16,407 nucleotides of DNA, from NCBI GenBank assembly GCA_004335835.1, contig RWJK01000038.1, forward strand, positions 1 to 16,407. The letters are read 5' to 3'. A program made the translations under genes and the position numbers. The notes under the pieces were generated by a model that was not told where the DNA came from, ran no database searches, and saw only the letters and a program-made list of their open reading frames with translations. The DNA is from Scenedesmus sp. ARA3. Taxonomy: Eukaryota > Chlorophyta > Chlorophyceae > Sphaeropleales > Scenedesmaceae. Within the stretch, counting starts at the first letter, position 1, and the number at the start of each line of letters is the position of its first letter. Below, in pieces: positions 1 to 7,332 of the stretch.

Positions 1-165
1 CTTCTGCAGCAGAATGTCGGGAATGCTGCCTGTGTAGGCTTGCAGGGCAGCGCGCAGGGCTGGATGGTGACCACAGGGGCCCAGAGCATGCAGTGTTCTA
101 CAAGTGGTTCACGGACACACAGCTGGAGGATGTTGGTAGCAATGCTACCTACCTGATATGGTCAG
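1..165 (+). other. Possible partial exon at the left edge, unrecognised
   Basis: The frame with codons starting at multiples of three is open from the window edge and runs into a possible splice donor (AACAG then GTATGC) near 165-170. The stretch translated from about 60 onward (LDGDHRGPEHAVFYKWF and on to YLIWSVN) has a balanced composition with aromatic residues, unlike the Ala/Gln/Cys-rich shadow translations typical of this DNA. No family is recognised, no start codon or acceptor is certain, and the frame closes soon after the putative donor. It could be the end of an exon from a gene entering from the left, or chance. Confidence 0.2.
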
Positions 166-923
166 TCAACAGGTATGCTTCCATTATGCCGTGCAGTTGC
201 ACATGCTGACACCAGCAACCTAGCCAACAGCGCCGCCAACTGCTGGAAGCAGGCCGTCCACGGCCGTGCCCTGGTCCTTCATGCATCTGGCACGGCGATA
301 GGCACGTCCAGTGTGCATCACAGCAGTGACAGCAGGCTGCGCTGGGCGCGGCGTGTGAGCCAGGTCCTGGCCATGGGCTGCCCAAACAGGGCCAACCAGC
401 AAAACTACATGATAGTCCGACAAATTGTTCGTGAGGAAACTGGAGTAGGCGTTTTACACGATAAGTGAATCTATCCGTGGCTCTTTGCAGCTCCCAGCTC
501 TGTAACAGCATATCAGCATGGCCAAGGTCCCTTGCTGGCGAAAGGCAGCGGTCCCCTGGCATGGACAAGCGTCAGCGCCTCTCCACAGGCTGTCTTGCTG
601 ATCAGCAACTCATCGAGTCGGCAGTCCACTGCAGCTGCAGATTGCAACCCTTTTCCCTTTCTTGCAACGATTTACAACGATATCTGTTTTTTGTGTGGTC
701 TTATTATCTCAGCGGGTACAGAGCAGCCCTGGTGCTGGGCACAGCAAGTCGCTCTCAAAGGTTTAGAGAAAGCCTCTGAGGGCGCTCTTGCAGCTCTCAC
801 CTGTGGTGGCGCTGACCCGCAGCAACCTGTCTTTCAATAGGATGCTTAAGCAAAAAAAACGGTCCGAATGCAACGAGTGTGCACCGACGAGCTGCGCTTG
901 TGGGCGTCCTGTTTTGCCGCGGG
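166..923. other. Left flank without a supported gene
   Basis: Several short open stretches exist here, for example a plus-strand frame ending near 468 with a mixed-composition C-terminus (QNYMIVRQIVREETGV). None joins to another by matching splice phases and none resembles a known family. This may be the decayed or spliced end of a gene that lies mostly outside the window. A short A-run lies near 850-857. Confidence 0.3.
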
Positions 924-1500
924 CTGAGTGTTCTAGATGTCTCCCGCGCCCGCGGCAGTGGCGACATTAGGCGATAGTCACCGCACAGCAGCAACATGCA
1001 AATGCACATCAAAATGTGCAAGGTAGGAATAATGTTTTTGAAGCGGCCATACACGTAGTTGCGTCTGGACTTGAGTGCTCGGGATGTCTCCCGCGCCCGC
1101 GACAGTGGTGACTTTAGGTGATAGTCACCGCACAGCAGCAACATACAATTGCACATAAAATGCATAACGTAGGCAGTTTGTATTTGAAGCGGCCCTGCAC
1201 GTAGGTGCGTTTGTATTTGGGTGCTCAGGATGTCTCCCGCGCCCGCGGCAGTGGCAACATTAGGTGATAGTCACCGCACAGCAGTAACAAGCATTACCAC
1301 AAAACGCGTAAGGTGAGAATTAGGTATTTTAAGCGACCCTACACGTAGTTGCGTTTGGATTTGAGTGCTCAGGATGTCTCCCGCGCCCGCGGCAGTGGCG
1401 ACATTAGGTGATAGTCGCCGCACAGCAGCAACATGCATTGCGCATCAAATGCGCAAGGTAGGAATTAGGTACTTTAAGCAACCCTACACGTGGTTGTGTT
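924..1500. repeat. Tandem array, four copies of a ~145-bp unit
   Basis: The marker ATGTCTCCCGCGCCCGCG (last two bases vary slightly) recurs at 937, 1084, 1230 and 1374, giving spacings of 147, 146 and 144 bp. Each copy then has a near-constant block around GGTGATAGTCACCGCACAGC, a variable centre, and a TACACGTAGTTGCGTTTGGA-like block leading into the next unit. The array ends near 1500 inside that last block. No continuous coding frame is plausible; the small minus-strand ORF across it is just the repeat read twice. Two mini-hairpins per unit are described in the findings. Confidence 0.9.
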
Positions 1501-2187
1501 TCAATCAAAGCTCTTGCCCCCGTATCAGCAGCGCGGCGCCGCGGACGGTCCGCGCGAAAACACAAGTTCTGGAGACAACGCTGCGTTTGGTGCATGTTTT
1601 AACCATGCATGTTCGAAGCATTTGTTCGAAGCAAAAAGACTCGAATGACTGCAATATAATCAGCGCATGTGCTGATGGCACGGTGTGGCACACCAACAAT
1701 CCTGCCTTATAAGGTAATTACCAACTGGAGGCAAAAGCCGAGGGCAACATGTTCACTCCAGAGTCACAATGGTGACTTGCAAGGGTACTGTACACATGTG
1801 CAAAGAGTTGCATAGAGCAATCTTCAATAGCACACTGTTGCGTTGATGCAGCTGCTTGTTGGAGCCATGCACTTCAGACCACCGTTGTCTCAATCACATG
1901 ATGCACTGGTCACTTCGTTCAGCCTGCTTACTTGCAGCATGCAATCTCACTGCCAGTGTCAACAATCAGCGTCGCCCCTTGTTTAGTAGGAAATCCTTCT
2001 GTCCGAAGTGCTGGGGCGACCTGGCAGATCAAATGTTGAATGCCTACCACATACAACATGCCCTGCCAAATACATGATATTCGTGCGTGCAGCTGCCAGC
2101 TGCACCCATTGGGTGGTAGGTGGTGGCAACATGCGCGCATGCATGCAGTGCAGTGCCCCGCCGCCGCTGCTGCGAATTACTCCTTCC
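1501..2187. other. Intergenic region downstream of the OPR gene
   Basis: This is the 3' flank of the minus-strand OPR gene. It holds a GC-rich inverted repeat at 1540-1554 (CGCGGA, three-base loop, TCCGCG) and a short direct repeat (TGTTCGAAGCA-like, near 1608-1634). No convincing exon was seen on either strand. The green-algal polyadenylation signal TGTAA was not found on the minus strand close to the stop, so the transcript end cannot be placed. Confidence 0.4.
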
Positions 2188-5100
2188 TCATAGCGCCTTG
2201 CTTTCCGTGCTGCTGCTGCCGCTGCTGCTACTACTGATGTTGCCGTGTGTCAAGTGACCCAGCTGCCGCTCCAGCATCATGCGATCCTGCGGCGTCAACC
2301 GCTCGCCCAGCTGACCAGCAGCATCACTCAGTGCCGCCTCAAACCCTGGCTCAGCCCTAAGCCCCAAGCCCCGCAGCGCCCGCACCAGCACCAGCAGCCA
2401 GTGCGGCTGCAGCTGCCCCAGCTGCGGCTGCAGCCAGCACCACAGCTCCTGCAGCAGCTGCTGCACGCTGGCGCTGCCAGCCACCCACTGCTGGCACCCC
2501 CGCGGCTTCACATACACGCAGCTGAGGCCAGCCAGCAGTCTGCAGGCGTCCTCCGGCTCTGCTCCTTTCAAATGCAGCTGGCAGAAGCTGGCCAGTGCGC
2601 TGTTGGCCCAGGTGGCTGGCACGCTGCGCCGCGCCCTGCCCAGGCCCCACAGCAGCAGCCCCAGCTGGTAGGCGGAGAATTGTGGAAACCTGTATGCAGC
2701 AGCGCGCATGTGGTACATATGTACATATGTACAGTCAGCATCTGCAGGCAGGCAGGCAGCAGGGTCTGCAACCAGAAGCAGGGGGATGTGCTTCAAACAT
2801 ATCACTGTTCAGGTACCTTCACTGCAACAGAACGGCGCAATCAAGCAGGGAGCCGTGTCCAAGATACCAACTGGGCAAGCTGCACAACAGAAAGGCAAGT
2901 CTTATGGCAGCATCACAGCTGGTGGCACATGGCATGCAGCAGGCCTCAGCCATCCAGCGCACGAAACATGCTCGCATCCAGAGCAGAACGAATTGCTCAC
3001 GCAGCAGCTATGCAGCCTCTCGCAAAGGCAGAAACTCTTGCTGTGTAACCTGCCCTCACCGTGCCTTGGTGGCGCGCCAGAACTGCACGCTGAAGCCGGC
3101 TGCTGGCACCAGCCCCCAGCGGCCTAGCACCAGCGCCATGGTGGTCAGGTGCTGCGGCTCACAGCGCGGCAGCGAGGCTGCAGCAGCACCAAACCACCCC
3201 TCCAGCCAGGACTGATGCGGCACATACGACAGCCTGTGCATGACAGCACATTGGCAGCAGCAGCAGAGGTCATACGCGTGCAAAGACATGCCTGCATGCA
3301 GCCAAAGTTGAAACAGCGTCACTTGCAGCAGTGATTGTCAATCGCCGCCTGCATGCGATTACTGCAGCACACACGGCACTGTGTGCAGTGCAGATACAGC
3401 CGCGTACCAGCCAGCAGAAACCACCATCCGCCTGTGACCACAGCATACATCATAAATCACATGCATCGCACAAGCAACCATACATGCACCGCAGTCGCTC
3501 TGTTGCTGTGTGCTCAACATGTGTGCAATCACGCGCGAGCCGCGTGCTGCCTCTAATGCAGTGCTTTCAGGACAAAGTGCAAGATCACCAGCTGGCCCCT
3601 CTGCTGCCCCCACTCACTTGTCACAGATCCACAGCATCGTCGACAGGTCAGTCGGCGTGGCAGCAACCAGCAGAGGCTCACTAGCAGCCAGGTAGCTGCC
3701 CATCACAGCAGCAGCAGGCCGGTGGCCCCACTGCGCCAGGCCCCAGCCCAGGTTGCACAGCTGCAGCAGCTGCATGCGCGGCAGCAGCGGCTGCGCAGCC
3801 TGCAGCAGTGCATGCAGCCAGGGCTGCGGCGGAGGGCTGCCGCCACCTAGTGTGACAAGGGCCAGTGCAAGCTGGCTGATGCCTATTGCATTGAACTGCG
3901 GCATGGCTGCGCCTGAGGCTGCATAGAAGGACTGCAGCCACTGCTCAGGCGCCTGGAACCTGCACAAGCAGCAGAATGCAGGGCAGGAGCACAGCACGGC
4001 GTGATGAGTTTCTGCAGATACAACATTGCTGCACAGCTGAGGGGACAGCAAGCACAATGTGAGAGCACCCGCAGCGTGCAGCAACATACACAAACAGGCG
4101 CGGTGCAGCCACATCACGATCTGGTACAAAACTGTTGGATCATCGGTTTTGTTGCTGCTCGTTGCACTCTTGGTGATGCTGCTTTGGATCCGCAACTACC
4201 GTGGCTACTGTCGCAGCTGGCCTCACAGTTTGAAACGTACATCGACTGCAGTCAAAGCTACGTCAACAGTGTTGCTAGTGTCTACGGCAAAATAAGCTTC
4301 ACTGCATTCTGACAAGCCTGAGACTGGTTGCACCACCTGGAACAGCTGGAAGGCATGCAGACCCACGGCACCCCTCCATCCCCAGCAGCTGCTGCTGCTG
4401 CTGTTGCTGCTGCTGCCGCTGCCACGCACCTCCAGCAGGACAGCCCCCAGGCTGCATTGCTCAGGTTCTGCGGGCTGAACCCTGCCAGCTGCGGCTCAGC
4501 CGCCTCCAGCCAGGCAGCGATCCAGATATCTGGCGGCCTGTAGCCCAGCCGCGCTAAACCATACACCATGATGGCCAGCTGGCCGGGCTGTGCTTCTGCA
4601 AGCTTGGCCTGAGCAGCCTTGCAGAAGCTAAGCAGCCAGGCGTCACTAGGTCGCACACGCGCAGCAGCTAAGCCCCAGATCAACCTGCGGCACCATAGCA
4701 GCAGCAGCAGCAAGGGCAGAGGTTGAGTGGGGTGCTGGTAACACACAGGATGTGTGCGGCACATGATGCTTGCACGGGCAAGATACACAAGTTGTCTTGT
4801 GCGCGCTTGAGGCGCGCCTTTCTCTTCAGCCACAGCTCTACTTCATGCAAGCCTGCAGCTGGTGGACGTCCTGCATTGCCAGGCAACACTGCTGTAGCAC
4901 ATGCTGCCCAGCTGCCAACGACCACACGCCTGAACAGCTCCACAATGCTGCAAGCCTGCAGCTGGCGTTATGTTTTGACAGCAAGATAAGGCTGCTGCGG
5001 CAGATGCTGCCAAGCAGCCAGTGTTGCACACCTGAACAACTCCACATTGCTGCAGGCGTACAGGTCATCAGTGAGTGCTGCTGCTGCAGCGGCCAGCAGC

Positions 5101-6642
5101 GCAGGCCTGGTGTGTCCCAGCTTGGTGGTGCAGTACACCAGGGACGCCAGCTCAGCGGGACGCATCAAAGGAAAGCTTGGGACAGCACCTGCGTCATTGC
5201 TGTGCTGCTGCTGCTGCTGCTGCTGTGGCATGACAAGCGCTGATGCACGGTCCAGCAGCGCCTACAAGGCAGGCAGACAAGACAGCCGCATCAGCAGTGA
5301 TGAGGTCTTGCAGCAGTTGCCGAGAAGCACGCACTAACAGCATGCAAGCGCAAGGCAACGGCTGACATCCCAGAGCTGTGGCAGCCACAAGGGCGCAGCA
5401 CGTTCATGTCCAGCACCCCTACCGTGCAACAGCACACTCGCTGGGCCACGCTGAAGGTGCAATTGCCAGCAGCACGACACACGGTGGACCGCCCCATACT
5501 ACGATGTAGCGACTACATAACGTGCATAACAACACCAGGCAGCGCAATGCAAAGCACGCGTTACCACAACCCACCTGCATTGCATGCTCGCCACGCTGCC
5601 GCAGCTCCTGCCACTCCCGCTGTTGCTTCTGCGTGCCGCCACGTTGCTGCTGCTGCAGCTGCTGCCAGTCGCTGCTGCGCACTAACACCGCCAGCGCCCC
5701 CACCACGCTCACTGCATCCAAATCACACAGGCAGGGCCCCCACTGGGGGCTCTCCAGCAGCTGCAGCAGCTGCCCCAGGCCCTGCAGCTGCCGCAGCGCG
5801 CCACTGAAGCTCCTGTTTTTGTCTGCCAAGCTCTGTTGACGTCGCTGCTGCTGCTGCAGCTGCAGCTGGTGCTCTGGCTCTTGTTGCACAGGAGTGTCAC
5901 AGTGCTGCTGTTGCTGCTGCTGCTGCTGCTGTGGCATGTTGAGGGTGCCGGTCACTCCTCTGGGCAGGATGCCTCGAAGCTGCTTCACAGTCAGACAAGG
6001 TGTCCAGCAGCGGGGAGTGGCAAAAGGCGAAGAGCGCAGCACACATGCAGTGAGTGGCTGCAGCAGCACGCTCTATGTGGCACGGCCAGCTATGCGCAAC
6101 GGGCAAGCGCACACGAAACATGCAGGCCGCCATGCTCCTGGTTGGCGGCACTGTGCAAATCTAGAACCTGCGCAGCCACTGTTGCTGCTGCTAGCAAGCC
6201 CATTCATCCTACTAGCTGCTGATAGCTTCTATCAGGCATGGACCGGCACCACAGCCAAAGCTAGCATCATACAGCTGCCCTGGTTAGCCGCTGGTGACCA
6301 ATAAGCATGGCAGCCATGCACTGTCAAGCTGCGCACCTCTCGCAGTGAGCCAGGCAGGCTGCTGAAGCTTGCTGCTGGCCGCTCCTTGATCAGCAGCCGC
6401 CCTACATACGTGCCCTGGCTGCTCTCATGCACAACCTGAGGCAGCTGCGTCCTGCTGCGCCTGTGTTGCTGCTGCTGCTGTTGTTGCTGTTGCTGCAGTG
6501 GTGGGGCAGGTGCAGCTGTGCCTGATGGTGTATCATTGACTGCAGCTGCATCAGGGATGGCAGCTGCAGTTGCTGCAACACGTGCGGTGCGCGTGCGCCG
6601 CCTGGTTGGCTGCCAGGGGTTGGTGCACAGCTGTGTCTGCAT
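2188..6642 (-). CDS. OPR (octotricopeptide repeat) protein, likely organellar RNA-binding factor; 7 exons
   Basis: Exons on the minus strand: 6642-6337, 5979-5575, 5261-5032, 4684-4430, 3959-3618, 3233-3060, 2689-2188. All six introns are GT-AG with matching phases; total 2,214 nt, 737 residues. Residues ~272-703 form about eleven repeats, most exactly 38 residues, with signatures such as LARLGYRPPDIW, LSNAAWGLSCW and LLLWGLGRAR; the period continues unbroken across four splice junctions. This is the OPR fold: paired helices, known in algae to bind organellar RNA and control its stability, splicing or translation. The RNA target cannot be read from sequence. No C-terminal RAP domain is visible; the tail is Ser-rich. 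The N-terminus is Arg-rich with no acidic residue before Asp31 and contains ARVAA, suggesting a chloroplast or mitochondrial transit peptide. Three polyQ tracts interrupt residues 50-260. The Met at 6642 is the first after an in-frame stop; an upstream exon is possible because an AG precedes it closely. Confidence 0.85.
2713..2732. repeat. Perfect 20-bp palindrome in the last OPR intron
   Basis: Two overlapping GTACATATGTAC units make a 20-bp sequence identical to its own reverse complement. It lies about 20 bp upstream of the minus-strand 3' splice site at 2690, in intron 3059-2690. It could form a foldback in the pre-mRNA close to the acceptor, or be a chance short tandem repeat. Confidence 0.9.
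3362..3393. repeat. Bulged hairpin in OPR intron 5
   Basis: GCACACA (3367-3373), a six-base loop and TGTGTGC (3380-3386) form a perfect 7-bp stem. It is extended by CTGCA (3362-3366) pairing with TGCAG (3389-3393) across a two-base bulge. It lies within intron 3617-3234 of the OPR gene. No function is known. Confidence 0.7.
4383..4423. repeat. CTG/CAG tract in OPR intron 4
   Basis: An interrupted trinucleotide run lies just inside the 5' end of intron 4429-3960, next to the donor AG/GTGCGT. It is not translated in the preferred model. If the donor were skipped, the reading frame would run on into a poly-Ala stretch. Confidence 0.85.
4824..5062 (-). repeat. Triplicated ~102-bp unit spanning an OPR exon end and intron
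   Basis: The plus-strand block CCTGAACAACTCCACATTGC at 5031, which covers the 3' end of OPR exon 3 (CSNVELFR) and its donor, recurs as CCTGAACAGCTCCACAATGC at 4929. A third, more decayed version starts near 4824. The matching GCCTGCA-like ends lie at 5056, 4954 and 4851, giving offsets of 102 and 103 bp. Similarity extends through the intron sequence between copies. The two extra copies lie inside intron 5031-4685. Copy 2 has GCGTGT where the real donor has GTGTGC, so it lacks that 5' splice site. Confidence 0.85.
5205..5225 (-). repeat. CAG tract encoding 7 Gln in OPR exon 3
   Basis: The minus-strand CAG run lies in frame after the VMP residues (around 249-255) of the OPR protein. It sits in a linker before the first well-formed repeat, next to an insertion-rich degenerate repeat. 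Confidence 0.85.
5905..5931 (-). repeat. CAG/CAA tract encoding 9 Gln in OPR exon 2
   Basis: The minus-strand CAG run with one CAA follows an NMP motif and is read in frame as nine glutamines in the low-complexity N-terminal part of the OPR protein. Further Gln-rich sequence follows in the same exon. Confidence 0.85.
6466..6495 (-). repeat. CAG/CAA tract encoding 10 Gln in OPR exon 1
   Basis: The minus-strand mixed CAG/CAA run encodes ten glutamines at residues ~50-59, just downstream of the putative transit peptide. The CAA interruptions suggest an older, more stable tract than a pure CAG run. Confidence 0.85.
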
Positions 6643-7332
6643 GTGGCATCAACATGACACACAGCAGCACCAGCAGAAGTATACATGCTTATTCAAGCAA
6701 GCCAACCATAATCAAAGAACACAAATTATTGATAACGCTGCTTACCAGCGGTGCTGACAAGCACGGCTGCTGTGGTGTGCCTGAGGTGTGCTGCAGTTGG
6801 CCACATCGTGTACTAGACGTGCGGAACAAGAAAATTTGCATTGTCTAATGAAAACAGACTAACCAGAGACGATAAGGGGCACAGTGAGGCAGCGAGCAGC
6901 AAGCTGACGCCTGGTGCTCTCTATGGCGAGCCCGCTGCTGTTTAAAGGCGCATCTAACGCGAGACTTGGAGGATGATAGAGTTGCTCTCAACCGGACGAG
7001 CTGTCCTTCCGGTGCTGCTGCTCGGCAGGTCATGACATGCCAGTTCGTGTGTCACTCTTCAGCATCATGCTGTTGCACCGCAATAGTTTGATCATTCTCA
7101 CGTGCATGTGTTAATGGAAGAACCGAATTTGCTGCCGCAACGTTAGCTCACATGAGCGACAAGTGTCGAAGTGCGAAGATGAGGCACTGCTTGCTGCTCA
7201 AGGCCGATCCATGCAAGAAAGACGTTCAGAAACGCAGTTAACTTGGATACTTGCTGTTTCCGTAAACCCAACGAGTATGACGATGTAAGCAGAGGGACAA
7301 GGACAGCAGCGAGTCCCTCTCTGCAGTGCCGC
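6643..7332. promoter_or_regulatory. Divergent intergenic region (shared 5' flank of both genes)
   Basis: About 690 bp separate the predicted start codons of the minus-strand OPR gene and the plus-strand F-box/LRR gene, so both promoters and 5' leaders should lie here. No TATA box or other element could be placed with confidence. The centre (roughly 6680-7150) is more A/T-rich than the flanking exons, as expected of a promoter. An in-frame ATG at 7243 could extend the F-box/LRR protein by 30 residues. An upstream non-coding exon for either gene is also possible. Confidence 0.5.

Noticed and set aside
797..1165. Minus-strand ORF of 122 codons across the 145-bp repeats
   Set aside because: It is the tandem repeat read in one frame, with the same peptide block occurring twice, no splice context and no family.
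924..1500. CRISPR array
   Set aside because: The repeat is ~145 bp with no unique spacers of uniform length, and the DNA is eukaryotic in character.
2245..3048. Plus-strand ORF of 267 codons
   Set aside because: It is antisense to OPR exon 7 and intron 6. Its Gln/Pro/His-rich translation is the complement of the Leu/Ala-rich repeat exon, which has clear family support on the minus strand.
4381..4423. Continuing OPR exon 4 into the poly-Ala stretch
   Set aside because: The frame stays open after the donor, but joining to exon 5 at AG/GTGCGT restores an exact 38-residue repeat, so the poly-Ala stretch is intronic.
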